Below, one piece after another: positions 34,796 to 44,043 of a stretch of DNA of 64,000 nucleotides. The first letter of the stretch is position 1, and each line of letters begins with the position of its first letter. The notes below the pieces were generated by a model. That model did no database searches. It saw only the letters and a program-made list of their open reading frames with translations, and was not told the DNA's origin. A program made the position numbers and the translations under genes. This DNA comes from Mucilaginibacter defluvii (lineage in GTDB: Bacteria; Bacteroidota; Bacteroidia; Sphingobacteriales; Sphingobacteriaceae), in assembly GCF_039543225.1 (NCBI RefSeq), contig NZ_BAABJI010000002.1, forward strand, positions 558,001-622,000, read 5' to 3'.

Positions 34796-34838
34796 TTGGT
34801 ATGGTTTTTTATTTGTTAAAGCAATAAGAACTATCTAA

Positions 34839-34876
34839 CCCTGGCCGGGAATGCGACCTCCCGACAGGGCTTTTTT
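34839..34876 (+). terminator. GC-rich hairpin between nirD and porin genes
   Basis: CCCTG (34839-34843) with CAGGG (34865-34869) and CGGGA with TCCCG form a bulged stem; a T6 tract follows on the plus strand (34871-34876). As no plus-strand gene ends here, it may stop antisense reads or act as an mRNA end or processing site on the minus transcript. Its use is uncertain. Confidence 0.45.
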
Positions 34877-34934
34877 ATTTACATAATTCTTTGTTTTTAC
34901 CATAGGCAAGTGCTTTTGGGCTTTACCAGGTTAA

Positions 34935-35285
34935 TTACATTATACCGATGTACACCCGCCCTTCGTCAACTTTAACCGGGTAGGTTTTTATATTACACTC
35001 ATCGCCGGTTAAACACGCGCCGGTGAGCAATGAGAATGTTTTTTTGTGAAAGGGGCATGCCACTTTTGGCTCACAAGTCTCGCCGCTACTGCCTATCATG
35101 CCGCGTGATAACGCCATTTGCTGTTTATGCGGGCAAAGGTTTTGTGTTGCATACCACTCTCCCCTACGCTTAAAGTTATAAATAGCTATTTGCTCATCAC
35201 CATGCTTTATACAAGCGCCGCCGTTCTCGGGCACATCGTCGGCATAACATGCCAGTATCCATTGTAATGCTATTGTAGTTTCCAT
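34935..35285 (-). CDS. nirD: Nitrite reductase small subunit (Rieske type)
   Basis: A 116-residue protein with two Rieske-like elements: LCPHKQQMALSRG and ACPFHKKTFSLLTGACL. It is the small partner of NirB, which reduces nitrite to ammonium with NAD(P)H. It follows nirB by 31 nt. Confidence 0.92.
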   Translation of the reverse strand: METTIALQWILACYADDVPENGGACIKHGDEQIAIYNFKRRGEWYATQNLCPHKQQMALSRGMIGSSGETCEPKVACPFHKKTFSLLTGACLTGDECNIKTYPVKVDEGRVYIGIM

Positions 35286-35316
35286 GTGTGTATCTTCTTT
35301 TTTAATTTATAGATGA

Positions 35317-37809
35317 TTACCAGTTTGCCTTTACCTGTCCGCGCATAGTTTCAAACTTCACGCTTGGATCTTTTTCATCAACATTTATAAAATGATTGAA
35401 CCGTTTACGCAATTGCGGATTCTCAACAACTTCCTTCCACTCGCAATGGTAGGTATTAACCAGGCCCTGCATCTCATCTTCCAGTAAAGCGCCTATGCCT
35501 AAACTATCGTTAACTACCACGTTTTTAAGATAAGCTATGCCGCCTTCCATTTTATTTAACCATGTGGCCGTGCGGGTAAGCGGATCGGCCGTTTTTATGT
35601 AAAACATCAGAAATCTGTCTAAGTATTTTATGCAGGTTTCTTTATCCACATCGGCTGCTATCAGCTGTGCATGCTGAGGTTTGGAGCCGCCGTTGCCACA
35701 TACATACACGTTCCAGCCTTTTTCAGTCGCGATAATGCCAAAGTCTTTAGCCTGGGCTTCGGCGCATTCGCGTATACAGCCGCTTACACCACCCTTAAGT
35801 TTATGCGGAGAGCGTATACCCTTGTACCGATCCTCTACCTCAATTGCAAACGAAACGCTGTCATGCAGGCCGAAGCGGCACCATGTGCTCCCAACGCAGC
35901 TTTTAACGGTACGAAGCGCCTTGCCATATGCGTGTCCGCTTTCAAAACCGGCTACTATGAGTTCTTCCCATATCAAAGGCAAATCTCCTACATGCGCGCC
36001 AAAAAGATCGATGCGTTGCCCCCCTGTTATTTTGGTATATAAGCCATATTTCTTTGCAACCTGCCCAATTACGATCAGCTTATCGGGCGTTATTTCTCCG
36101 CCTGGAATGCGGGGTACTACAGAGTATGTTCCGCCTTTTTGTATGTTGGCTAAAAAGCGGTCGTTGCTATCCTGTATAGTATCTTGTTTCACTATAACAT
36201 CGTTCCAAAGGCTGGAGAGGATGCCTGCCACCACAGGTTTGCAAACCTCACAACCGTCGCCCTTACCAAAATGGTCAAGCACAAGGTCATAATTCTTTAC
36301 CTTATCCATTTTAACAAGGTCAAACAGTTCCTGCCGGGAGTAATCGAAATGTTCGCAGATAACGTTTTTTACATACTGCCCGTTTGCCTTCATGGTACCG
36401 GCAATCAGGTCCTTCACCAGCGGTACGCAGCCACCACAGCCTGTACCGGCTTTAGTGCATTTTTTCATCCCGGCAATATCTGTTACGCCGTCGTTGCAAA
36501 CAGCTGAATATATATCGCCCTTGGTAACAGCCTCGCACGAGCAAATAAGCGCTTCATCGGGCAAACTCATTACACCTGCACCGGCATTAGATTCGCCAGC
36601 GCCACGTGTACCTAATATCATATCTTCCGGATCGGGCGGCAAAACAATCTTGTTGTTCACCGTTTGCAGCAACATGTTATAGGCCGATGCATCTCCAATT
36701 AATATACCACCCAGCAGTTGCTTACCATCACTGCTGATATTTATGCGTTTATAAACTCCTTTATGCGAATCTTCGAAAACCACTGTGCGGCAATCAGGCT
36801 CTGTTATAAAAGCATCGCCAAAGCTGGCTACATCAACCCCTATAAGTTTAAGTTTGGTGCTCATATCAAAACCGTTAAAGGTTTTGCCGGTGTTCAATAT
36901 CTTTGACACAGCTACCTCGGCCATATCGTAACCCGGCGCTACCAGGCCATATATCATTCCGTTATATAAAGCACATTCACCGATAGCGTATATCGCGGGG
37001 TCGCTGGTTTGCATACACTCGTTAACCGTTATACCGCCGCGTATACCTGTTTCTAAACCGGATAGCTTGGCCAGCTCATCGCGCGGGCGAATACCGGCAG
37101 ATATTATCAGCATATCGGTAAAAAGCTCTGTGTTGTCGTTAAACTTTAATGAACTTACCGCCCCCTCGCCCTCAATAACCGAGGTGGATTTATTTAGATG
37201 AATATTTACGTTTAGCTGCTTAAGTTTTGATTGCAGCATGTTACTACCTGCATCATCAATTTGCCGCGGCATCAGGCGGGGCGCAAATTCAACTACATGG
37301 GTTTCCTGTATACCCAGGTCAATAAGCGCCTTGGCTGCTTCCAAGCCGAGCAAGCCGCCACCTATTACTGTGCCCGAACGTGATTTTGATGCGTATGCCT
37401 TAATTAATTCCAGGTCCTCAATAGTCCGGTATACGAATACGCCATCTTTTTCAATGCCGGGGATATCGGGCACAAATGGTGCTGAGCCTGTAGCCAGCAC
37501 TAAATAATCGTAATTTAATGTTAAGCCCTTAAGTGAATGAACCGTTTTATTCTCCCGGTCTATTTCATTCACCGGATCACCAAGATGAAGCGTTATGTTG
37601 TTTTGTTCATACCATGAATGGGACGACATGTATAAGTCATCGGCCGTTTTACCATTAAAGTATTCACTCAGATGCACCCTGTCGTAGGCATGCCTTGGCT
37701 CCTCGCCAAAAACAATGAGATTGAAGTTACTGGTTTTAGATACAAGTTTTTCGCAAAACTTGTATCCTACCATGCCATTGCCAATCACGATGATGGTTGA
37801 TTGCAACAT
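35317..37809 (-). CDS. nirB: Nitrite reductase (NAD(P)H) large subunit
   Basis: An 830-residue NirB. Order: FAD/NAD(P)H reductase (TIIVIGNGMVGYKF; TVIGGGLLGLEAAKAL), BFD [2Fe-2S] domain (LICSCEAVTKGD, GTGCGGCVP), a second BFD-like segment (GKGDGCEVCKP), then the sirohaem half with CVGSTWCRFGL and SGCIRECAEAQAKDFG binding sirohaem and 4Fe-4S. It makes ammonium from nitrite. First gene of the minus-strand nitrate operon; its promoter lies in the shared gap with sumT. Confidence 0.96.
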   Translation of the reverse strand: MLQSTIIVIGNGMVGYKFCEKLVSKTSNFNLIVFGEEPRHAYDRVHLSEYFNGKTADDLYMSSHSWYEQNNITLHLGDPVNEIDRENKTVHSLKGLTLNYDYLVLATGSAPFVPDIPGIEKDGVFVYRTIEDLELIKAYASKSRSGTVIGGGLLGLEAAKALIDLGIQETHVVEFAPRLMPRQIDDAGSNMLQSKLKQLNVNIHLNKSTSVIEGEGAVSSLKFNDNTELFTDMLIISAGIRPRDELAKLSGLETGIRGGITVNECMQTSDPAIYAIGECALYNGMIYGLVAPGYDMAEVAVSKILNTGKTFNGFDMSTKLKLIGVDVASFGDAFITEPDCRTVVFEDSHKGVYKRINISSDGKQLLGGILIGDASAYNMLLQTVNNKIVLPPDPEDMILGTRGAGESNAGAGVMSLPDEALICSCEAVTKGDIYSAVCNDGVTDIAGMKKCTKAGTGCGGCVPLVKDLIAGTMKANGQYVKNVICEHFDYSRQELFDLVKMDKVKNYDLVLDHFGKGDGCEVCKPVVAGILSSLWNDVIVKQDTIQDSNDRFLANIQKGGTYSVVPRIPGGEITPDKLIVIGQVAKKYGLYTKITGGQRIDLFGAHVGDLPLIWEELIVAGFESGHAYGKALRTVKSCVGSTWCRFGLHDSVSFAIEVEDRYKGIRSPHKLKGGVSGCIRECAEAQAKDFGIIATEKGWNVYVCGNGGSKPQHAQLIAADVDKETCIKYLDRFLMFYIKTADPLTRTATWLNKMEGGIAYLKNVVVNDSLGIGALLEDEMQGLVNTYHCEWKEVVENPQLRKRFNHFINVDEKDPSVKFETMRGQVKANW

Positions 37810-37908
37810 AAAAAAGTTTTTAAGTGTGTTAAAGCCTGTTTAAACGAGAAAACATTTTTAAAAGCGACCTAAAAATGATTTCTTGTTAACAATTATAGGT
37901 ATTTACTA

Positions 37909-38024
37909 TTTTAAATCATAATTAAAGCAATAAAAATTTGTTAAAATTTATAATAATTATGATTTTAGTAATTAATTATAAAAAAAAATGAAGATCATTT
38001 TTAATATTTTAAATCATGATGAAA
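37909..38024. promoter_or_regulatory. Three copies of a TTTTAAATCAT element between nirB and sumT
   Basis: In the 314-bp AT-rich divergent gap (37810-38123) the element TTTTAAATCAT(A/G)AT occurs at 37909-37926 and 38007-38024 in direct orientation and at 37954-37967 inverted (TAATTATGATTTTA). Repeats in the shared control region of nirB and sumT suggest an operator for a nitrogen or nitrate regulator. The repeats are read directly; no regulator is known for them. No promoter box could be fixed with confidence. Confidence 0.5.
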
Positions 38025-38123
38025 TACTGTGTTTATTTTCTATCTAAATAATCTCAATTACATCATTTATATGTTTATAAAAACGTAATAAAATCTAATT
38101 TATTTAAAAAAAACCCAATTTAG

Positions 38124-38867
38124 ATGAAAAACAACCAACATAAGAGGCCAAACCTGTACATAGTGGGTGCCGGACCCGGCGATCCGGACCTGATTACTGT
38201 AAAAGCATACAATATTTTAAAGGAAGCCAAGGTGATATTGTATGATAACCTTGCCAATAAACAGCTATTGGACATAGCTCCCGCAAGTTGCGAGAAGCTT
38301 TATGTAGGAAAGCAGCCCTACGGATCGTACACGCCACAGGAAACCATTTATGAATTAATAAAACAACTGGCATTTAAAACGGGCAGCGTAGTACGTTTGA
38401 AAGGTGGCGATCCTTTTATTTTCGGAAGGGGTTTCGAGGAAATGCAATTCGCCAGGGAAAATGGCATCGAAGCTTTTTACATACCCGGCATAACAAGTAT
38501 GCAAGCGTCAGGCTTTGAAGATATACCACTTACTCACCGTACCATAAGCGAGGGTGTTTGGATGATAACCGGCACCAAAAAGGATGGAACCCTATCGGCC
38601 GACCTGCGACTGGCAATGCAAAGCAACGCAACTGTAGCCATATATATGGGTATGAAACAGGCAAATACCATTGCTGATACTTATATAAAGGAGGGCCGTG
38701 GTGATACACCGGTTGCTATTATACAACACGCTTCACTCCCGCACCGGCAAAAGGCAGTAGGATTAATAGCAGATCTGCCCATGTTGATTGATCAGCATAA
38801 ACTTACCTATCCGGCTATGATAATAATAGGGAAAGTAGTAACACTTGCCGAGCAGGCGGCCATTTAA
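38124..38867 (+). CDS. cobA: Uroporphyrinogen-III C-methyltransferase (SUMT)
   Basis: A 247-residue protein with the family opening LYIVGAGPGDPDLITVKAYNIL, VVRLKGGDPFIFGRG, and GITSMQASGFEDIPLTHR. It methylates uroporphyrinogen III twice to precorrin-2, the first step to sirohaem. Divergent from nirB, whose product needs sirohaem, so the shared gap probably coordinates both. Confidence 0.95.
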   Translation: MKNNQHKRPNLYIVGAGPGDPDLITVKAYNILKEAKVILYDNLANKQLLDIAPASCEKLYVGKQPYGSYTPQETIYELIKQLAFKTGSVVRLKGGDPFIFGRGFEEMQFARENGIEAFYIPGITSMQASGFEDIPLTHRTISEGVWMITGTKKDGTLSADLRLAMQSNATVAIYMGMKQANTIADTYIKEGRGDTPVAIIQHASLPHRQKAVGLIADLPMLIDQHKLTYPAMIIIGKVVTLAEQAAI

Positions 38868-38879
38868 ATATAGTAAATT

Positions 38880-39239
38880 ATGAAAATACGCATTAAAGGA
38901 AATTCTATACGATACCGCCTTACACGCTCTGAGGTTGAACGCTTTTGCAGCCGCGGATATATTGAAGAGGTAGTAGATTTTGGCCAACGTCAACTTATTT
39001 ACGCATTACAGCAAACGCCAGCCGCAGGTTTAAGTACAACGTTTGATGGTAATAAGATAGTGATCCATATGTCGGCACAGATGGCAGCGGAATGGATTAA
39101 TACGGAGCGTGTGGGTTTTGAGGACAGGAATCCATCGATGTACCTACTCGTTGAAAAAGATTTTGTGTGCATTGATAATTCAATAGAAGATCAAAGCGAT
39201 AATTACCCCAATCCTTTGATGCAAACCATAGAAAAGTGA
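38880..39239 (+). CDS. Conserved hypothetical protein downstream of sumT
   Basis: A 119-residue soluble protein (KIRIKGNSIRYRLTRSEVERF...), alpha/beta, 12 nt after sumT and therefore co-transcribed. The style is that of a small widespread Bacteroidota protein linked with sirohaem or nitrate genes, but I cannot name the family with confidence. No metal or nucleotide motif is seen. Confidence 0.75.
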   Translation: MKIRIKGNSIRYRLTRSEVERFCSRGYIEEVVDFGQRQLIYALQQTPAAGLSTTFDGNKIVIHMSAQMAAEWINTERVGFEDRNPSMYLLVEKDFVCIDNSIEDQSDNYPNPLMQTIEK

Positions 39240-39287
39240 TCGTAAACGCTTTTGTTATCTATATAATAAATAATAGCAAAAACAAAA

Positions 39288-39313
39288 AAGGCACACCGAA
39301 ACCGGCATGCCTT
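39288..39313 (-). terminator. Rho-independent terminator for the 52-aa membrane gene
   Basis: On the minus strand AAGGCA-TG-CCG and CGG-TG-TGCCTT form a stem around a GTTT loop, followed by a T-rich run. A second GC palindrome, CAGGCGC / GCGCCTG, lies at 39335-39353. The gap from 39240 holds only these structures. Confidence 0.75.
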
Positions 39314-39377
39314 GACATTAACTGACCATTGAGTCAGGCGCATCGCGCGCCTGTTAGTAAAACAAATATCTCTAAAA

Positions 39378-39536
39378 TTACCTGTTAGCAAGTTGAGACG
39401 GATCGCCAATTAATAAGATTACCGCCATGGAAATGGTTAAACAAACTGCAACAATAATTGCCACATCAAGTCCTTTCATTTCGTTGTTCATTACACGGAA
39501 TCCAAACCGGTTAAGTGTAGTTGTTAAATTTTTCAT
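39378..39536 (-). CDS. Small membrane protein (52 aa)
   Basis: A 52-residue frame beginning MKNLTTTLNRFGF and carrying one membrane helix (LDVAIIVAVCLTISMAVILLIG) before a short polar tail. An A/T-rich leader precedes the ATG and a strong terminator follows, so it looks like a real monocistronic mini gene. No family recognised. Confidence 0.6.
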   Translation of the reverse strand: MKNLTTTLNRFGFRVMNNEMKGLDVAIIVAVCLTISMAVILLIGDPSQLANR

Positions 39537-39720
39537 TTGTTTGGTGTTATTAAGTTTATAATTGTTTTGCTAAGCAGTAAGCCGCAACCAGGCGGGCGTA
39601 ACAAACACATACTCCCTATTAAAGAAGTATTAGAATAAACGATCAAATAGTTTAAACAGGGAAACGCCAAAATTTCAAAGTCAGGCGCTTATTAAATTGA
39701 GAACACGGATAGTTTTAAAA

Positions 39721-40158
39721 CTATTGCCCGTAGTGTTTCAGCAAAGCCATGTTATTAGGGAACTGGCCATTGTTGCTAAAGATGTTTTTGATAGCGATTT
39801 GCGTCACCGGTTTTATAATATAATCCTTAACAAAAGTATAGGCTTTTGAGCGGTTGATATCATCCGGATCAATTGATGAAGAGATTACATAAATCTCAAT
39901 ATGTTTGATCAGCTTTTGGCTCAGTTTTTTAAATCGCTCTAAAAAATCAAAGCCGCTTAACGATGCCATGTTGATGTCCAGAAAGATCATATCAGGCAGC
40001 GCTTTAGCGTTTTCGCTATTTCGTTTTAAAAACTCAAGCGCGTTGGCGCCGTCGTAGCTGTGCATGGTATGCGATGATGCATTCGGCACATAAATATCCA
40101 GCATCTTATCGTAAATAAGATGCTGGATAGGTTCGTCGTCAATAATAAGTAAGTTCAT
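39721..40158 (-). CDS. Single-domain response regulator
   Basis: A 145-residue receiver domain from ATG 40158 (NLLIIDDEP); a longer frame to 40215 would overlap gmd and lacks homology. The phosphoacceptor Asp is in FLDINM, acidic pocket in IIDDE, Ser/Thr switch in VISSS and Lys in YIIKP. No output domain is present. It is last in the exopolysaccharide cluster and may relay a kinase signal to polymer synthesis; partner unknown. Confidence 0.88.
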   Translation of the reverse strand: MNLLIIDDEPIQHLIYDKMLDIYVPNASSHTMHSYDGANALEFLKRNSENAKALPDMIFLDINMASLSGFDFLERFKKLSQKLIKHIEIYVISSSIDPDDINRSKAYTFVKDYIIKPVTQIAIKNIFSNNGQFPNNMALLKHYGQ

Positions 40159-40183
40159 AACGTTATTATTTTTGATTGATTTA

Positions 40184-41299
40184 TTATTCAAATTGGTTTT
40201 TGATCTCGTAGCCAAGTTCCTTAAGTATCCGTTCTTTTTTGAAAAGCGTTACATCTGATTGCACCATGTCGCTCACCAGCATATCAAGGGTATATTCAAT
40301 CTTCCAGCCTAATTTTTCTTTTGCTTTGGTAGGATCGCCTATCAACAGTTCAACCTCTGTCGGGCGAAAATACGCCGGATCAACCGCTACTACTTCTTTG
40401 CCTACCTCAACCAGGTAATCAATATTATTGCAGGCAACAACGTAACCGCGCTCGTTGACACCTTCGCCCTTAAACACTATCTCGATTCCCAGCTCCGCAA
40501 AGGCCATTTTAATAAAATCGCGCACGGTTGTAGTTATGCCGGTTGCAATTACAAAGTCTTCTGGCTTATCCTGCTGAAGTATGCGCCACATAGCCTCAAC
40601 ATAATCTTTAGCATGGCCCCAGTCGCGGCGGGCGTCAAGATTACCCAGGTATAATTTGTTTTGAAGACCTAAAGCTATTTTAGCAACACCGCGGGTAATT
40701 TTCCGGGTAACAAATGTTTCGCCGCGCAGCGGGCTTTCATGGTTAAACAAAATGCCGTTGCAAGCAAACATGTCATAAGCTTCGCGATAGTTTACCGTTA
40801 TCCAGTAGGCGTACAGTTTAGCTACCGCGTAAGGCGAACGCGGGTAAAAAGGTGTAGTTTCTGATTGGGGAACGGCCTGCACCAAACCGTAAAGTTCAGA
40901 TGTAGAGGCCTGGTAAATCCTGGTTTTTTTATTCAGGCCAAGTATGCGAATGGCTTCCAGCAAACGCAATGTACCTATGCCGTCGGCATTAGCAGTATAC
41001 TCCGGCGTGTCAAAGCTCACTTTAACATGGCTCATGGCACCCAGGTTGTAAATTTCATCGGGCTGAACTTGCTGAATAATGCGGATCAGGTTGGTAGAAT
41101 CGCTCAGATCACCGTAGTGCATAATAAAGTTACGGTTTTCATCATGCGGATCTTGATACAAATGGTCAATACGCTCGGTATTAAACAAAGAGCTACGTCT
41201 TTTTATACCATGAACTTCATAGTTTTTTGACAATAATAATTCAGCAAGGTATGCACCGTCTTGCCCGGTGATACCCGTGATAAGGGCCTTTTTTTTCAT
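40184..41299 (-). CDS. gmd: GDP-mannose 4,6-dehydratase
   Basis: A 371-residue short-chain dehydrogenase with the NAD(P) motif [15 protein letters not shown], the GMD marks [18 protein letters not shown] and ASTSELYG, and the catalytic [12 protein letters not shown] (YxxxK). It makes GDP-4-keto-6-deoxymannose, precursor of GDP-fucose or GDP-rhamnose. No downstream synthase is seen in the window. Confidence 0.95.
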   Translation of the reverse strand: MKKKALITGITGQDGAYLAELLLSKNYEVHGIKRRSSLFNTERIDHLYQDPHDENRNFIMHYGDLSDSTNLIRIIQQVQPDEIYNLGAMSHVKVSFDTPEYTANADGIGTLRLLEAIRILGLNKKTRIYQASTSELYGLVQAVPQSETTPFYPRSPYAVAKLYAYWITVNYREAYDMFACNGILFNHESPLRGETFVTRKITRGVAKIALGLQNKLYLGNLDARRDWGHAKDYVEAMWRILQQDKPEDFVIATGITTTVRDFIKMAFAELGIEIVFKGEGVNERGYVVACNNIDYLVEVGKEVVAVDPAYFRPTEVELLIGDPTKAKEKLGWKIEYTLDMLVSDMVQSDVTLFKKERILKELGYEIKNQFE

Positions 41300-41423
41300 A
41301 AAATGTAAAGTAATATTTATAGAGGAATAAGCATTATTAAATCATAGCTAATTGGTAGCTAATAGATTAAGTGCCTGTAATTAAATAGAAGTTGAATCTT
41401 AAAAAAAGAAAGAGAGAAACCGG

Positions 41424-41654
41424 TTAAGCAGCCTCTATATGCAAAATTGCTTTAGGACGAGTAAAAGTAACATCAGGCAAGCTATAGAGGTAATTTGATG
41501 ATTCATATTCATAAACCTTAACATCGGTAAGGTGAACCTCCATGTTATTGTTTACCTCATTTAATGTATTAACTATGCCAAAAAAAGTAAGGTTCCGCTC
41601 TAAGTCGGTTAAATAAACTTTTGTTAACTGAGCTTGATCCATTGCTATTGGCAT
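41424..41654 (-). CDS. Hypothetical protein (76 aa)
   Basis: A 76-residue soluble protein, beta-rich and acidic (YLTDLERNLTFFGIVNTLNEV, VHLTDVKVYEYESSNYLYSLP). ATG at codon 5 (MDQAQ) is an alternative start. It lies between gmd and a WcaI-like gene, with ~105-125-bp gaps on both sides. No family recognised. Confidence 0.55.
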   Translation of the reverse strand: MPIAMDQAQLTKVYLTDLERNLTFFGIVNTLNEVNNNMEVHLTDVKVYEYESSNYLYSLPDVTFTRPKAILHIEAA

Positions 41655-41759
41655 AAACAGGAGTGATAATACATCCCGTTGTACGGATAAAGCTATGAAA
41701 TGTTATTAGTGTTATGAAATAATAAGTTAACCAGGTTAGAATTATGTTACTTCAAAATA

Positions 41760-43097
41760 TTAAATATTATTCTCCAGCTCCAAATATTCAATATGCCTTT
41801 CGGTTACTTGAGCCGGTTTAAAATTATGATTACCAATTAACCGCATTACTTTCGTCAGGATATTGTTTTTATCCAGGTGCGTTTCCGCATAGCTGCGGCC
41901 GTTCATCTTCTCGGCAGTGTTATCAATGGTACAACAGCGCAAAATGGCTTCCTCTAAGGATTGCAGGTTTTCTGATGGGATCACCACGCCCATTCTGTTA
42001 TCATTGATGATCTCGAACAGGTTAGTACCCGGCTCAGCGGTAATCAAAGCAAGGCCGCCAACAGCTAATATGGTCGTAAGTTTTGATGGCATAACCAGAT
42101 CGCTTGCATTCTTTTTCTGCAATACCAGATGCACATCAGCCATATTTAAAAAGTTGTTAAACAGATGCGGTTCCTGTAATGGTAAAAAGTGCACATTGCT
42201 AAGCCTTTGCTCTTTGGCGCTTAGCATCAGTTTCTCCTTATAAGGGCCGGTACCACAAATCACAAACTTGATAAAGCTTGATGATTGAAGATGTCTTGCA
42301 ACACTTAAAATACTATCCAAACCCTGTTTTTCGCCAATGCTGCCTGAATAAAGCACTATTTTATCATCCTCATGAAAACCCCACAGTTTTTTCAGTTCAG
42401 CGCTATCATACAACGGACAATAGGCATTGGTATCAACCCAGTTCGGAAAAAACAAAACCTCTTTATCTGCCTTTTTTGATACTTTTTTAAGCATACCGCT
42501 TGATATGGTGCTTACAAAATCAACCCTCTGCAATATCTGCCTTTCCATACCAAATAGTACTTTAAAGGCTTTGTCAGATTTCAGCATCTGCAGCTCACGT
42601 GCCGCTTCAATTTGCAAATCCTGAATATGGTATAGAATTTTTCCACCTTTAAAAAAGCGGTAAATCAAGCCCAGGAAACCGATGTGAAATGGTGGTGCCA
42701 CGCAAAAAATATAATCCTTTTTTGGCTTAAACAGCAAATATATTACCATAAGCAACGCCGAGCAGAAAAAGGTGAACTCATGGATCAGCCTTTTCATGCC
42801 GCTTGGCTGCGCAGGCACATACATAGGGCAACGGTAAATGTTAAGCCGGCCGTTCTTCAGTGTTTCGCGGGTGTGGAAATTGTTTTTATAAGGTTTTTGT
42901 ATTTGCCAGTAAGGATAATACGGAAAACTCGTGACCACATTACACTGAAAATTATTTTCAACCAGCCAGTCAACCATTTCGCCGGTATACTTACCTATCC
43001 CGGTAAGTTCAGGCGAAAAGTTAATGCCGATTAGCAAAATACTTTTTAACGGAGCGTTTAAATTGCTCTGTTCACGCTCAGGTACATCTTTAGCCAT
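41760..43097 (-). CDS. WcaI-like glycosyltransferase (GT4)
   Basis: A 445-residue GT-B enzyme. It opens ILLIGINFSPELTGIGKYTGEMVDWL and has YYPYWQIQKPY, the marks of colanic-acid WcaI-type transferases, then IVLYSGSIGEKQGLDSIL and SDLVMPSKLTTILAVGG in the donor domain. It probably adds a fucose-type sugar to the polymer repeat; inference from the family. Confidence 0.88.
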   Translation of the reverse strand: MAKDVPEREQSNLNAPLKSILLIGINFSPELTGIGKYTGEMVDWLVENNFQCNVVTSFPYYPYWQIQKPYKNNFHTRETLKNGRLNIYRCPMYVPAQPSGMKRLIHEFTFFCSALLMVIYLLFKPKKDYIFCVAPPFHIGFLGLIYRFFKGGKILYHIQDLQIEAARELQMLKSDKAFKVLFGMERQILQRVDFVSTISSGMLKKVSKKADKEVLFFPNWVDTNAYCPLYDSAELKKLWGFHEDDKIVLYSGSIGEKQGLDSILSVARHLQSSSFIKFVICGTGPYKEKLMLSAKEQRLSNVHFLPLQEPHLFNNFLNMADVHLVLQKKNASDLVMPSKLTTILAVGGLALITAEPGTNLFEIINDNRMGVVIPSENLQSLEEAILRCCTIDNTAEKMNGRSYAETHLDKNNILTKVMRLIGNHNFKPAQVTERHIEYLELENNI

Positions 43098-43153
43098 AAT
43101 GTTGGTTTAATTTACGCACCCCGGGGAGGGCACTAATAGTTAAAATAGAATAT

Positions 43154-44041
43154 TTATTCGGATGCCTGCAACACCAGTGCTGCAGCTTCGGTATCGTTAT
43201 GAGCAGGTGCGTCAACGTTTTGCGTTTTCACCTTGTTATTTGTCATGATCTCTCTCATTTTAATAATGATCATGTATTCATAGTAAGATATATTGATGCA
43301 ATAGGTAAGCCCTTGTATTCCTTCGGTAAAACCGAGTGCAAAAATATATGCATGTATAAACCGCAACAACGGCCAGCCTGGCACACGGCTCAACCACGAT
43401 TTTAAGGCCGGATTACGCGTACTGCCATGCTTACTGAAAATGTTTTTAAACGGTGGGCGATGTTTTAACCTGGCTTCAGCCTCGAGCGTTGAGTAGCGAT
43501 TATGCCGTTCTATCCAATGCGACCAGCCTTTTGAAAAACCATAGTGCAGGTACGGTTCTCTCAGATACTCAGCCTTTCCTAATACCTGATCTTCCTTTTG
43601 CCCGTGGCCAAAATCGGTATATGTAACTCTACCCTTACGTAACAAGCGTAACTGCCACTTCGGAAAGTTATCGCAACGCTTTAGCCAGCGCCCTTCCAAC
43701 ATCATTTTCCAGCAGCAATAATAACCTGCTATATTTTCATCAGCTTCGGCAGTTGTTTTTAAGACAGCTGCTGCAAATTCCGGAGTTGCCACTTCGTCCG
43801 CATCCAGAAACAGGATCCAGTTATATTTTAAGCTGATATTTTGCAGGGCAAAATTGCGTTGCTTGCCAAAGCTTTCAAATGCGTTGGTTGCTACAGAAGC
43901 GCCATATTGATAAGCGATTTCAACTGTACGATCCGTACTCAACGAGTCGAGCACGTGCACATCGTCTGTCCATTGCAATGATTGTAAGCAGATGGGCAGA
44001 TCAGCTTCTTCATTTTTGGTAAGTATAATTACGGAAATCAT
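43154..44041 (-). CDS. Glycosyltransferase family 2
   Basis: A 295-residue GT-A enzyme with SVIILTKNEEADLPICLQSL, DSLSTDRT and the metal-binding FLDADE. The WaaE/KdtX-like layout includes SFGKQRNFAL and the KWQLRLLR segment. It acts on the cytoplasmic side of the exopolysaccharide cluster. It is 2 nt downstream of the GMC oxidoreductase. Confidence 0.88.
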   Translation of the reverse strand: MISVIILTKNEEADLPICLQSLQWTDDVHVLDSLSTDRTVEIAYQYGASVATNAFESFGKQRNFALQNISLKYNWILFLDADEVATPEFAAAVLKTTAEADENIAGYYCCWKMMLEGRWLKRCDNFPKWQLRLLRKGRVTYTDFGHGQKEDQVLGKAEYLREPYLHYGFSKGWSHWIERHNRYSTLEAEARLKHRPPFKNIFSKHGSTRNPALKSWLSRVPGWPLLRFIHAYIFALGFTEGIQGLTYCINISYYEYMIIIKMREIMTNNKVKTQNVDAPAHNDTEAAALVLQASE

Positions 44042-44043
44042 GA

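Noticed and set aside
34839..34876. Riboswitch upstream of the porin gene
   Set aside because: Only one simple bulged hairpin is visible, with no conserved aptamer motif.
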